A program made the translations under genes and the position numbers. This document shows positions 18,768 to 27,779 of a stretch of 64,000 bases of DNA, one piece after another. Origin of the DNA: Paenibacillus polymyxa (GTDB lineage: Bacteria > Bacillota > Bacilli > Paenibacillales > Paenibacillaceae); the NCBI RefSeq assembly GCF_015710975.1, contig NZ_CP049783.1, positions 3,329,501 through 3,393,500 on the forward strand. The letters are read 5' to 3'. Position 1 is the first letter of the stretch. Every line of letters starts with the position of its first letter. The notes under the pieces were generated by a model. That model did no database searches, was not told where the DNA came from, and was given only the letters and a program-made list of their open reading frames with translations.

Positions 18768-19931
18768 ATGAAAGCATTCGAATTTTATAATCCTACACAA
18801 TTGATCTTCGGTAAAGGACAATTGGAGGCTCTCAAGCGTGAAGTTCCTAAATATGGAAAACGTGTACTGCTTGTATATGGCGGCGGCAGCATTAAGCGCA
18901 GCGGTTTGTACGATAATGTAATAAAATTGCTTGGTGAAATTGGTGCAGAGGTAACAGAACTGGCGGGTGTAGAACCAAATCCTCGCTTGTCTACGGTACA
19001 TAAGGGTGTTGAATTGTGTAAAACAAATCAAATCGACCTTGTACTGGCTGTGGGCGGTGGTAGTGTACTGGATTGCTCCAAAGCTATTGCTGTCGGTGCA
19101 AAATATGATGGGGACATGTGGGATTTTGCAGAGCGTAAAGCGGCTCCCAAAGCAGCCTTGCCATTAGGTACGGTTCTGACCATGGCTGCAACCGGCTCTG
19201 AAATGAACGCAGGTTCTGTTATTACAAACGAAAAAACTCAGGAAAAATTGGGCTGGGGTAGCGTACATGCGTTTCCTGCGTTTTCCATTCTTGATCCGGT
19301 GAACACATACTCTCTGCCACAAAATCAAACGGTTTACGGAATTGTGGATATGATGTCACATACGCTCGAGCATTATTTCCATTTGGAATCCAATACTCCG
19401 GTTCAATTGGGCTGGTGTGAAACGATTTTGCGTACGGTCATAGATGCGGCGCCGGGACTGGTTAACAATCTGGAAAACTACGAGCTGCGTGAAACCATTA
19501 TGTATTGTGGTACGATGGCACTGAACGGCTTCCTGAACATGGGGCTGACAGGTGACTGGGCTACGCATAATATTGAGCATGCTGTGTCTGCTGTTTATGA
19601 TATTCCGCATGGTGGAGGACTGGCTATTCTGTTCCCGAACTGGATGAAACATAACCTGCATGTGAAGCCTGAACGCTTCAAACAGCTGGCTGTGAATGTG
19701 TTCCATGTAAACCCAGAAGGTAAGAGTGATGAAGAAGTAGCGTTGGAGGGTATTCAAGCGTTGCGTGATTTCTGGAGCTCGATTGGTGCACCAAGCCGTC
19801 TGGCTGATTACGATATTGATGCGTCCCAAATTGATGTAATGGCTGATAAAGCTGTGAAATTCGGACCTTTCGGTGGCTTTAACAAGCTCAATCGCGAAGA
19901 TGTAGTCGAAATTTACAAAGCATCCCTGTAA
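18768..19931 (+). CDS. Iron-containing alcohol dehydrogenase (YugJ/BdhA-like)
   Basis: A 387-residue group III dehydrogenase that reduces aldehydes such as butyraldehyde or acetaldehyde with NAD(P)H. The nucleotide-binding motif [12 protein letters not shown] is at about 96-107. The iron ligands are in the region with [11 protein letters not shown] and in [19 protein letters not shown]. The Bacillus YugJ/YugK and clostridial BdhA enzymes are the closest type I can name. A GGAGG site precedes ATG 18768. It is a single-gene unit between a gal-operon terminator and its own terminator. Confidence 0.93.
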   Translation: MKAFEFYNPTQLIFGKGQLEALKREVPKYGKRVLLVYGGGSIKRSGLYDNVIKLLGEIGAEVTELAGVEPNPRLSTVHKGVELCKTNQIDLVLAVGGGSVLDCSKAIAVGAKYDGDMWDFAERKAAPKAALPLGTVLTMAATGSEMNAGSVITNEKTQEKLGWGSVHAFPAFSILDPVNTYSLPQNQTVYGIVDMMSHTLEHYFHLESNTPVQLGWCETILRTVIDAAPGLVNNLENYELRETIMYCGTMALNGFLNMGLTGDWATHNIEHAVSAVYDIPHGGGLAILFPNWMKHNLHVKPERFKQLAVNVFHVNPEGKSDEEVALEGIQALRDFWSSIGAPSRLADYDIDASQIDVMADKAVKFGPFGGFNKLNREDVVEIYKASL

Positions 19932-19952
19932 ACAGCGGTTGGAGCATAATAG

Positions 19953-19992
19953 GCACGTTTGTGCGTCATTAGACGTACGAACGTGCTTTTTT
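19953..19992 (+). terminator. Terminator of the alcohol dehydrogenase gene
   Basis: A 15-base stem (19953-19967 with 19972-19986, two G-U pairs) is followed by TTTTTT. Confidence 0.9.
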
Positions 19993-20023
19993 GGGTTTAA
20001 TTTGGAATATAGGAGGTAAATTT

Positions 20024-20049
20024 TGAAACTTTTTAAGGTTGAATACGTA
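20024..20049 (+). promoter_or_regulatory. Sigma-W-type ECF promoter for nfeD-floT
   Basis: TGAAAC (20024-20029), exactly 16 bases, CGTA (20046-20049). This is the known sigma-W consensus, and the orthologous yuaF-floT operon of Bacillus subtilis is under sigma-W. Confidence 0.75.
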
Positions 20050-20104
20050 AACATAGTTATAGACTGGAAACCAGACTGAAAAGGTGCATGGAAGGAGGAG
20101 TCGC

Positions 20105-20623
20105 ATGGAAACCTTATTTTGGTGGTTATTGGCAGGAGGGGCAATCTTTACCGTGGTTAGCGTGTTGATCGGGGATGTACTCGGTAGCTGGCTGGATGGG
20201 GCGTTAGAACTGCCGGGCCTTGATTGGTTCAGACCTGTCGTTCTACTTGGGGCTATGACTGCTTTTGGCGGGGCTGGAGTACTACTGACAAAGTATACTG
20301 GGCTGACCATGGGCTGGGTCGTTGTGCTTGCTTTAGGGATTGCACTTGTTATTGGAGTGCTAGTGTTTTTTGCGTTTATCAAGCCTATGGCGAATTCAGA
20401 GGTATCCAGTGGCTTCTCAATGCGTGAACTAACTGGCAGAATCGGTGAGGTCACCATTCCTGTACCTGAGGTTGGTTACGGGGAAGTTATGATCCGCTTG
20501 GGTGCAGGCAACACCATACATACAGCATCTAGCTTTGATCACAAACCGCTTGCTGCGGGAACCCGTATTGTCGTGGTTGAGGTCGCAGAGGGCGTCGTCC
20601 GCGTAGCGTACCTGGACACATAG
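20105..20623 (+). CDS. yuaF: NfeD-like membrane protein, YuaF type
   Basis: A 172-residue partner of flotillin. Three membrane helices (about 5-22, 42-62 and 66-90) are followed by a C-terminal soluble OB-fold (about 105-170) with the pattern LTGRIGEVTIPVP. The start is ATG 20105 behind GGAGGAG; an earlier in-frame ATG at 20084 has no such site. It lies 39 bases before floT, as in the yuaF-floT-yuaI operon of Bacillus. The pair acts at membrane microdomains under cell-envelope stress. Confidence 0.87.
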   Translation: METLFWWLLAGGAIFTVVSVLIGDVLGSWLDGALELPGLDWFRPVVLLGAMTAFGGAGVLLTKYTGLTMGWVVVLALGIALVIGVLVFFAFIKPMANSEVSSGFSMRELTGRIGEVTIPVPEVGYGEVMIRLGAGNTIHTASSFDHKPLAAGTRIVVVEVAEGVVRVAYLDT

Positions 20624-20662
20624 ACGGCGCATTCGCTTAACTTGAAGGGAGCGTGATCGGGA

Positions 20663-22207
20663 GTGTCAAGTTTGCAAGATATTGTGTTGATCCCTGGAAT
20701 TGTTGTCATTGTTATTGTCATATTAGGGATTGCTTTTTGGGCCCGTTACAAAACGGTAGGACCGGATGAAGGAATGATTGTGACAGGTTCTTTTCTGGGA
20801 AATAAAAATATTTCCGAGGATGATTCTGGTCGCAAGATTAAAATTGTACGTGGTGGGGGCGCTTTCATTTGGCCTATTTTCCAGCAGTCCGAATTTATCT
20901 CTCTGTTGTCTCACAAATTGGACGTAACTACACCGGAAGTATATACAGAGCAAGGAGTACCCGTGATTGCGGATGGTGTGGCGATCATCAAGGTTGGCAG
21001 TTCCATTGAGGATGTAGCCACAGCAGCCGAGCAGTTCATCGGAAAGCCGCTGGAAGCGCTTAGAGGAGAGGCTCAAGAAGTGCTGGAGGGACATTTGCGG
21101 GCAATCCTCGGCTCCATGACGGTAGAGGAAGTATATCGTAATCGGGATCGGTTTGCGCAGGAAGTACAGGGCGTGGCTGCGCGCGATCTGAAAAAGATGG
21201 GCTTGCAGATCGTTTCATTCACCATCAAAGACGTGCGTGATAAACATGGGTATCTGGATGCGCTTGGTAAGCCGAGAATTGCTGCTGTGAAAAGGGATGC
21301 AGAGATTGCAGAAGCCGAGGCAGTGCGGGATGCCCGAATTCAGAAGGCACAAGCAGAACAGGAAGGACAGAAGGCCGAGCTGTTGCGGGATACGAATATT
21401 GCCGAGGCAGCCAAGGAGAAGGAACTGAAGGTGGCTTCGTTTAAGAAAGAACAGGATACTGCCAGAGCAGAAGCCGATCAGGCTTATCACATTCAGGAGG
21501 CCCGTGCCAAGCAGACTGCCGTCGAAGAACAGATGAAAGTCGAGTTGGTACGTAAGGAACGGGAGATTGATATTCAAGCCAAGGAAATACAGGTACGTGA
21601 AAAGCAATATGATGCGGAAGTGAAAAAGAAGGCGGAAGCCGATCGGTACGCAGTAGAACAAGCGGCGGAAGCTGACAAATCGCGTAAAATGCGTGAGGCG
21701 GAATCGCTGCAATACTCGATTGAAACACAGGCTAAAGCGTCAGCTGAACAAAAACGTCTAAACGGGCAAGCAGAAGCGGATGCAGAACGGGCCAAAGGTA
21801 CAGCCGATGCAGATGTCATCCGTTTGCGTGGTCTCGCGGAAGCTGAGGCCAAGGAAAAACTGGCGGAGGCGTTCCAGAAGTTTGGAGAGGCCGCCGTGCT
21901 CGATATTATCGTGAAAATGCTGCCGGATTTGGCCGGACGCATTGCCGAACCGATTGCATCCATTGATAAACTGACTGTTGTGGATACGGGTAAAGGGGAA
22001 GGGGCAACGCGTGTCAGCAATTATATCACCGAACTGATGGCGACGGCTCCTGAGATGCTTAAGAGTGTATCCGGTATTGATGTAGAGCAGTTGATCAAGG
22101 GACTAACCACTGGAAAAAAAGGCATTCATTCCGTACCTTCCTCCGATGATGCGAACAAGCTACACAATCCAGCCTCGGTTGAGGTGGCACTAACGGATAA
22201 AGAATAA
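20663..22207 (+). CDS. floT: Flotillin-like membrane scaffold
   Basis: Organises functional membrane microdomains and helps membrane fluidity and protease or kinase assembly. The 514-residue product has an N-terminal hydrophobic hairpin (about 8-27), an SPFH/PHB domain (about 30-200), then a long Ala/Glu/Lys-rich coiled coil (about 200-400) with repeated AEA motifs typical of flotillins, and a variable tail. The start is GTG 20663, with GGGAG upstream. It is coupled to the NfeD gene and controlled by the sigma-W-type promoter. Confidence 0.93.
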   Translation: MSSLQDIVLIPGIVVIVIVILGIAFWARYKTVGPDEGMIVTGSFLGNKNISEDDSGRKIKIVRGGGAFIWPIFQQSEFISLLSHKLDVTTPEVYTEQGVPVIADGVAIIKVGSSIEDVATAAEQFIGKPLEALRGEAQEVLEGHLRAILGSMTVEEVYRNRDRFAQEVQGVAARDLKKMGLQIVSFTIKDVRDKHGYLDALGKPRIAAVKRDAEIAEAEAVRDARIQKAQAEQEGQKAELLRDTNIAEAAKEKELKVASFKKEQDTARAEADQAYHIQEARAKQTAVEEQMKVELVRKEREIDIQAKEIQVREKQYDAEVKKKAEADRYAVEQAAEADKSRKMREAESLQYSIETQAKASAEQKRLNGQAEADAERAKGTADADVIRLRGLAEAEAKEKLAEAFQKFGEAAVLDIIVKMLPDLAGRIAEPIASIDKLTVVDTGKGEGATRVSNYITELMATAPEMLKSVSGIDVEQLIKGLTTGKKGIHSVPSSDDANKLHNPASVEVALTDKE

Positions 22208-22246
22208 CGCTAAGCCTTTGGGGAGTAGATTCTCAGCCTTCAAAAG

Positions 22247-22300
22247 AACGCTTTTCATCACAGCATTTCCTGGAAATTGTGATGAAAAGCGTTTTCTTTT
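22247..22300 (+). terminator. Terminator of nfeD-floT
   Basis: A perfect 16-base stem (22247-22262 with 22279-22294) runs into TTTTCTTTTT. Confidence 0.92.
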
Positions 22301-22354
22301 TATTGACCTTTAGCGGAATATTTGGTACTTTAACGTGGATTCCTCTGAGCTTCA

Positions 22355-22363
22355 TGCTATAAT
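22355..22363 (+). promoter_or_regulatory. Extended -10 promoter of glcT
   Basis: TGCTATAAT is a perfect extended -10 element 37 bases before the glcT start; no good -35 is visible. Confidence 0.6.
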
Positions 22364-22399
22364 TCTTAGGATCAAGGTTCTGATAAAAGAGGTGCGGAT

Positions 22400-23275
22400 G
22401 TGAGCAGCCTAAAAGTGGCCAAAGCGCTGAATAACAATGTGATTATAGGGATGCATCCCGAGCATGATGAGGTTGTTGTGATTGGAAAAGGAATCGGTTT
22501 CAATCGCAGAGCTGGCGATCTTATCTCGTTGGATTCAGTTGAAAAATTATTTATATTAAAAAGCCATGAAGAGCAGGAGCAATACAAACGATTGCTTCCT
22601 GAGCTGGATGAAAAGCTCATTGAGGTCATCGGTGAGGTGCTTCATCTTGTTCAGCTTCAAGCAAAGAAGCCTCTAAATGAGCACATACTGATAGCTTTAA
22701 CTGACCATATTGCCTTCTCCATCAACCGTCAAAAACAGGGGATTACGATTCATAATCCATTCTTGTATGAAACTAGGGAAATATATCCTCAGGAATACAA
22801 GATGGCTGAGCAGGCTGTTGCTTTGATCAAGGACAAGATGGACGTGGATCTGGGAGAAGATGAAATCGGATTCGTAGCTCTGCATATTTATAGTGCTATG
22901 ACGAACCAACATATCTCCGAGGTTAGGAAGGATTCTCGTCTGATTGCTGACATGGTTCAGGTTGTCGAGACGACACTGGATTATCGAATTCCTCTCCAAT
23001 CCCTTGATTATTCTCGACTGCTGACTCATCTGAGGTTTGCGATTGAACGTGTACGACGAGGAGAAATTGTGCAGGAGATTTACCGATTGGACAAGCTTTT
23101 GAATGAAGAATATCCAGAAATGTATATGCTGGCCTGGAAACTTACGAAGATTATGGAGAAAAGGCTACGTAAACCGGTGTATCCAGCTGAAGTTAGCTAT
23201 TTAACGATGCATCTGCAGCGTTTGTCCCAACGCAAGGAGCAGGGAGAGCAACAAACTGTGATAAAACCCGAGTAA
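22400..23275 (+). CDS. glcT: Transcriptional antiterminator GlcT (BglG/SacY family)
   Basis: Binds nascent ptsG leader RNA at the RAT hairpin and prevents termination when glucose is being taken up. The 291-residue product has the N-terminal RNA-binding CAT domain (about 1-60, with NNNVIIG and GKGIGF) and two PRD domains (about 70-170 and 175-285) whose histidines are targets of the PTS. The start is GTG 22400 behind AAAGAGGTG. The gene sits just before ptsG as in Bacillus. Confidence 0.94.
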   Translation: MSSLKVAKALNNNVIIGMHPEHDEVVVIGKGIGFNRRAGDLISLDSVEKLFILKSHEEQEQYKRLLPELDEKLIEVIGEVLHLVQLQAKKPLNEHILIALTDHIAFSINRQKQGITIHNPFLYETREIYPQEYKMAEQAVALIKDKMDVDLGEDEIGFVALHIYSAMTNQHISEVRKDSRLIADMVQVVETTLDYRIPLQSLDYSRLLTHLRFAIERVRRGEIVQEIYRLDKLLNEEYPEMYMLAWKLTKIMEKRLRKPVYPAEVSYLTMHLQRLSQRKEQGEQQTVIKPE

Positions 23276-23282
23276 AAAAGTA

Positions 23283-23311
23283 TTGCCTCGCATTTAGCGT
23301 GGTGCTATAAT
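23283..23311 (+). promoter_or_regulatory. Sigma-A promoter of ptsG
   Basis: TTGCCT (23283-23288), 17 bases, TATAAT (23306-23311). It lies about 40 bases before the RAT element, so the leader contains the whole antitermination switch. Confidence 0.8.
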
Positions 23312-23344
23312 CAATTTTGCAATGAGGAAGACAACAACTAAACA

Positions 23345-23470
23345 TTTTAACGTGTTACTGATTCGATCAGGCATGAGTTGTTTTAAGTTATGATTGTTTA
23401 CAGCCTACTGGGGTATGCTATATCTCAAGGTTGTGTTCAAACATACTTAAATCGGCTCATGCCTTTTTTG
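23345..23470 (+). promoter_or_regulatory. RAT antiterminator and overlapping terminator in the ptsG leader
   Basis: The RAT element (about 23349-23379, with CGTGTTACTGATTCGATCAG) closely follows the GlcT target of Bacillus ptsG. Its 3' half GGCATGAG (23370-23377) can instead pair with CTCATGCC (23456-23463), extended by TTAAGT (23383-23388) with ACTTAA (23445-23450), and followed by TTTTTTG. The two folds exclude each other: GlcT bound to RAT allows ptsG expression. Confidence 0.88.
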
Positions 23471-23514
23471 TTGTTTTGCCTCTGTTCTAAATTTCAGAGA
23501 AGGATGTGGAAGGT

Positions 23515-25560
23515 ATGTTCAAAAAGCTTTTCGGCGTTTTACAGCGTGTCGGTAAAGCGTTAATGCTTCCAGTAGCCATTTTGCCAGCTGCGGGGCTTTT
23601 ATTGGGTATCGGCAACATGCTGGTCAATCCTGATTTTCTCCAGTACATCCCTGCGTTAAATGCGGGCTGGGTTCAATCGGTAGCGACAATCATGATGAAC
23701 GCCGGACAAATTGTTTTTGATAATCTGGCGCTGTTGTTTGCAGTCGGCGTAGCCGTCGGTCTGGCGGGCGGCGAAGGTGTAGCAGGTTTGGCTGCGATCA
23801 TCGGTTACCTCGTAATGAACATTACGCTGGGTACAGCTGTAGGTGTTACACCTGGTCTGATTGCTCAAAAAGTACCGGGTTATGCGAATGTGTTGGGTAT
23901 TCCTACACTTCAAACCGGGGTGTTCGGCGGGATTATCATCGGTATACTGGCCGCTGCTATGTACAACCGATTTTTCAAAATCGAGCTTCCTTCGTACCTG
24001 GGCTTTTTTGCGGGTAAGCGCTTTGTTCCAATTGCAACGGCAGTATCTTCACTGATTGTCGGACTGGCACTGGTTTTGATCTGGCCCCCAGTTCAACAAG
24101 GGCTTAACGCAGTATCTCACTTTATGGTGTATTCCAACCCGACTTTGTCGGCGTTCCTGTTCGGGGTTATCGAACGTGCGCTCATTCCGTTTGGTTTGCA
24201 TCACATCTGGTACTCACCGTTCTGGTTTGAGTTTGGTGAATATGTTAACAAAGCAGGTCAAACCATTCACGGTGACCAGCAGATCTTCTTCAATCAGCTT
24301 CGCGACGGCGTGGCACTGACAGCAAGTACGTTCCAAGTAGGTAAGTTCCCATTCATGATGTTCGGATTACCGGCAGCAGCACTTGCGATGTATCATGAAG
24401 CAAGACCGGAACACAAAAAATATGTAGCAGGTATCATGGGTTCAGCTGCCTTGACTTCGTTCCTGACAGGTATTACGGAGCCACTGGAATTTTCCTTCCT
24501 GTTCGTAGCTCCATTGCTGTTTGCAGTACACTGTGTATTTGCAGGTTTGTCATTTATGACGATGCAAATTTTGAATGTTAAAATCGGTATGACGTTCTCA
24601 GGTGGATTTATTGACTTCCTGATATTCGGGATTATTCCAACCCGTACGCCATGGTGGTATGTAATTATCGTCGGTCTGATTTTGGCGGTTATTTACTACT
24701 TCGGATTCCGATTCATCATACGGAAATTCAACTTGAAGACACCAGGACGTGAAGAAGCTACAGATAATGTGGAGGGTGCAGCAAGCGGTAGCAGTGACGA
24801 GCTTCCACATAACATTTTGGCTGCTTTCGGTGGTTCATCGAATATCAAGCATCTGGATGCATGTATTACACGTCTTCGGATCGAAGTTAATGAAAAATCA
24901 AACGTGGATAAAGCTCGTCTGAAACAACTTGGCGCTTCAGGTGTCCTTGAAGTTGGTAACAATGTACAGGCGATCTTCGGTACCCGTTCCGATACGATTA
25001 AAACCCAAATGGCTGATATCATGGCAGGACGTACACCTGCACCTGCTCCTTCAGAACCAGCTCCACAAGAGGAAAAGGAAGCCGGAGAACAAAAGCAAAC
25101 AATCGTTGTGGAAGATATCGTGATGCCAGTAAACGGTGAATTGGTTGACATCTCGACCGTTCCCGATCCGGTCTTTGCAGAACGCATGACAGGTGATGGA
25201 TTTGCAGTTGTGCCAAATGATGGAACCATTGTTTCTCCTGTTTATGGTAAAGTATTTAATGTATTCCCAAGCAAGCATGCGGTTGGTATTCAATCCGATG
25301 GTGGTAAAGAAGTGCTTGTTCATATCGGGGTGAATACAGTGAAGCTTAAAGGTCAAGGATTTGACGTTTTGGTGAACGAAGGCGATCTTGTGTCAGCCGG
25401 CCAGCCTATTATGAAAGTAGACCTGGAATACGTGAAGGCAAACGCTAAATCCATCATCTCACCTGTCATTTTTACCAACCTTCCAGAAGGATCTTCGGTA
25501 ACTTTAAACAAAACTGGAGTATTGAAGGCTGGCGAAGATGGTATAATTACGATAAAATAA
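23515..25560 (+). CDS. ptsG: PTS glucose transporter, EIICBA
   Basis: Imports and phosphorylates glucose. The EIIC membrane domain (about 1-400) starts with FKKLFGVLQRVGKALMLPV, as in Bacillus PtsG. It is followed by a linker, EIIB (about 425-505, active Cys in DACITRLR) and EIIA (about 540-680, active His in VHIGVNTV). I take ATG 23515 by comparison with Bacillus; an in-frame GTG at 23506 lies three codons earlier. Expression is governed by GlcT through the leader RAT, and the general PTS genes ptsH-ptsI follow. Confidence 0.95.
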   Translation: MFKKLFGVLQRVGKALMLPVAILPAAGLLLGIGNMLVNPDFLQYIPALNAGWVQSVATIMMNAGQIVFDNLALLFAVGVAVGLAGGEGVAGLAAIIGYLVMNITLGTAVGVTPGLIAQKVPGYANVLGIPTLQTGVFGGIIIGILAAAMYNRFFKIELPSYLGFFAGKRFVPIATAVSSLIVGLALVLIWPPVQQGLNAVSHFMVYSNPTLSAFLFGVIERALIPFGLHHIWYSPFWFEFGEYVNKAGQTIHGDQQIFFNQLRDGVALTASTFQVGKFPFMMFGLPAAALAMYHEARPEHKKYVAGIMGSAALTSFLTGITEPLEFSFLFVAPLLFAVHCVFAGLSFMTMQILNVKIGMTFSGGFIDFLIFGIIPTRTPWWYVIIVGLILAVIYYFGFRFIIRKFNLKTPGREEATDNVEGAASGSSDELPHNILAAFGGSSNIKHLDACITRLRIEVNEKSNVDKARLKQLGASGVLEVGNNVQAIFGTRSDTIKTQMADIMAGRTPAPAPSEPAPQEEKEAGEQKQTIVVEDIVMPVNGELVDISTVPDPVFAERMTGDGFAVVPNDGTIVSPVYGKVFNVFPSKHAVGIQSDGGKEVLVHIGVNTVKLKGQGFDVLVNEGDLVSAGQPIMKVDLEYVKANAKSIISPVIFTNLPEGSSVTLNKTGVLKAGEDGIITIK

Positions 25561-25581
25561 ACTCTATGTGTTTCGGATTAG

Positions 25582-25611
25582 TTGATTAGGCGGCTTAGGC
25601 CGTCTGATCAA
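25582..25611 (+). other. RNA hairpin between ptsG and ptsH
   Basis: A 13-base stem (25582-25594 with 25599-25611, two G-U pairs) and a TTAG loop, without a following T tract. It may stabilise or process the ptsGHI transcript rather than end it. Confidence 0.55.
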
Positions 25612-25670
25612 TTATCTGGTATGCTGCGTGTAAACAAATATTATTTTTAGGAAAGTGGGAGGAACAAATT

Positions 25671-25946
25671 ATGCAAACAACTTTTAGAATTACGGATGAA
25701 GACGGTATCCATGCACGTCCTGCAACTGCGCTGGTAAATACAGCTAACAAATTCAGCGGTGCTGAATCTTTCGCCGAAGCTAACGGTAAAAAAGTAACTT
25801 TGAAATCCATTCTGGGTGTATTGTCTCTTGGTCTGGAACAAGGGGATACTATTAACATTATCTGCGAAGGCGCTGAAGCTGCTGAAGCATTGAAAGCTCT
25901 TGAAAATGTAATCGTTAACGAAGGGCTGGGCGAAATTCATGCTTAA
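25671..25946 (+). CDS. ptsH: PTS phosphocarrier protein HPr
   Basis: Carries phosphate from Enzyme I to sugar-specific EIIA domains. The 91-residue product has the catalytic His14 in GIHARPAT and the regulatory Ser46 in [11 protein letters not shown], whose phosphorylation by HPr kinase makes it the CcpA co-repressor. A GGGAGGA site precedes ATG 25671. It overlaps ptsI by 8 bases. Confidence 0.97.
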   Translation: MQTTFRITDEDGIHARPATALVNTANKFSGAESFAEANGKKVTLKSILGVLSLGLEQGDTINIICEGAEAAEALKALENVIVNEGLGEIHA

Positions 25947-27651
25947 AATTTCCGGGATTGCCGCTTCGGCAGGCATAGCCATTGCCCGGGCGTTTATCTT
26001 GGAGCATCCGAATTACGCTGTAGAGAGACGCGCGGTTGGTGATGTTGAAGCTGAAATCGCAAGATTGGATGCGGCTTTGGCACAATCTCAAACCGAATTG
26101 GAATCGATTAAGGAGAAAACGCTTCGTGAGCTGGGTGAGAAAAAAGCAGAAATTTTTGCATCTCACCTCCTCATTCTGAATGATCCTGAATTGATCGATC
26201 CGGTTAAAGCTAAAATCAGAGACGAGCAGCTTAATGCTGACTATGCTTTGAATGAAGTAGCTACACAGTTTATTTCCATGTTTGAGAACATGAAAAGTGC
26301 ATATTTGCAAGAACGCGCATCGGACATGCGTGATGTAACCAAACGGGTGCTCAATCATCTGCTTGGTGTTCATTTTGTCAGCCCTGCAGAAATTGCCGAA
26401 GAAACGATTGTACTTGCAGAAGATTTGACACCTTCCGACACAGCTCAGCTGAACCGTGAATTTGTTAAGGGTTTTGCAACGAATATCGGCGGACGCACTT
26501 CACACTCGGCTATTATGGCTCGTTCATTAGAAATTCCTGCTGTTGTAGGAACAAAAAATATATTGTCTCAAGCTAAAAGCGGCGATTTGATTATCGTCGA
26601 TGGTCTGGATGGTCACGTGTTCGTGAATCCTACCGAAGAAATCGTTGCAGAATACCGCGCTAAACAAGTGGCATATGACAAGCAACGCGAAGAGTGGCGT
26701 AAGCTGCGCGGCGAAGCTACGGTTTCCGTCGATGGTGTCCATGTCGAACTGGCAGCCAATATTGGTACGCCTAACGATGTAGCTGGTGTTCTAGACAACG
26801 GTGGTGAAGGCGTTGGCTTGTATCGTACGGAGTTCTTGTACATGGGACGCGACAAGCTCCCATCCGAAGAAGTACAATATACAGCTTACAAAACGGTTCT
26901 GGAAAGAATGGAAGGCAAACCGGTTGTAGTCCGTACTTTGGACATCGGTGGAGATAAAGAACTTCCTTATCTGGATCTGCCGAAAGAAATGAATCCGTTC
27001 CTCGGATTCCGTGCTATTCGTCTGTGTCTGGATCGCCAGGATATTTTCCGCACTCAATTGCGTGCTTTGTTGCGTGCAAGCGTGCACGGTAACCTGCGCA
27101 TTATGTTCCCAATGATTGCTACGCTGAACGAATTCCGTGAAGCTAAAGCTGTTTTGTTGGAGGAAAAAGAAAAGTTGGTAGCCGAGGGTGTATCCGTATC
27201 TGAAGAAATTCAGCTGGGCATCATGGTAGAAATTCCTTCCACAGCGGTATTGGCTGACCAATTCGCAAAAGAAGTGGATTTCTTCAGTATCGGTACTAAC
27301 GATCTGATTCAATACACCATGGCAGCGGATCGTATGAACGAGCGGGTTTCTTACCTGTATCAACCATATAATCCATCCATTTTGCGTCTGGTGAAAATGG
27401 TTATTGATGCCGCTCACCGTGAAGGACGTTGGGTTGGTATGTGTGGTGAAATGGCAGGAGACACAACAGCAATTCCGTTGCTGCTGGGTCTGGGACTGGA
27501 TGAGTTCAGCATGAGCGCAACTTCCATTCTGCCAGCACGTAGTCAAATCTCTAAGTTGTCCCGTGCGGACATGGAGAAATTGGCTGCAAAAGCTCTGGAT
27601 ATGCAAACAGCCGAGCAGGTTGTTGAATTGGTTCAAAGCATCGAAGCATAA
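25939..27651 (+). CDS. ptsI: PTS Enzyme I (phosphoenolpyruvate-protein phosphotransferase)
   Basis: Takes phosphate from phosphoenolpyruvate and passes it to HPr. The 570-residue product has an N-terminal phosphohistidine domain with His189 in [12 protein letters not shown] and a C-terminal PEP-binding barrel with [12 protein letters not shown] and the active Cys in GMCGEMAGD. It is translationally coupled to ptsH through an 8-base overlap and followed by a strong terminator. Confidence 0.97.
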   Translation: MLKISGIAASAGIAIARAFILEHPNYAVERRAVGDVEAEIARLDAALAQSQTELESIKEKTLRELGEKKAEIFASHLLILNDPELIDPVKAKIRDEQLNADYALNEVATQFISMFENMKSAYLQERASDMRDVTKRVLNHLLGVHFVSPAEIAEETIVLAEDLTPSDTAQLNREFVKGFATNIGGRTSHSAIMARSLEIPAVVGTKNILSQAKSGDLIIVDGLDGHVFVNPTEEIVAEYRAKQVAYDKQREEWRKLRGEATVSVDGVHVELAANIGTPNDVAGVLDNGGEGVGLYRTEFLYMGRDKLPSEEVQYTAYKTVLERMEGKPVVVRTLDIGGDKELPYLDLPKEMNPFLGFRAIRLCLDRQDIFRTQLRALLRASVHGNLRIMFPMIATLNEFREAKAVLLEEKEKLVAEGVSVSEEIQLGIMVEIPSTAVLADQFAKEVDFFSIGTNDLIQYTMAADRMNERVSYLYQPYNPSILRLVKMVIDAAHREGRWVGMCGEMAGDTTAIPLLLGLGLDEFSMSATSILPARSQISKLSRADMEKLAAKALDMQTAEQVVELVQSIEA

Positions 27652-27715
27652 GGAAGGGTATCACATTTTCAAAGGTTATATCTTTTTCCAACAAAAATTG
27701 CTGTATACATACAGC

Positions 27716-27747
27716 AGCCGGTATCTCAACAGATACCGGCTTTTTTG
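27716..27747. terminator. Terminator after ptsI
   Basis: AGCCGGTATCT with AGATACCGGCT, a 4-base loop and TTTTTT. A second small hairpin (GCTGTAT-AC-ATACAGC) precedes it at 27700-27715. The gcvPB gene converges from the other side. Confidence 0.92.
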
Positions 27748-27779
27748 TATGCTTTGGATGGTTGTGTTTGAATTTAACC

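Noticed and set aside
26791..27636. 281-codon open frame on the minus strand
   Set aside because: Antisense to ptsI; composition is typical of a reverse-frame shadow.
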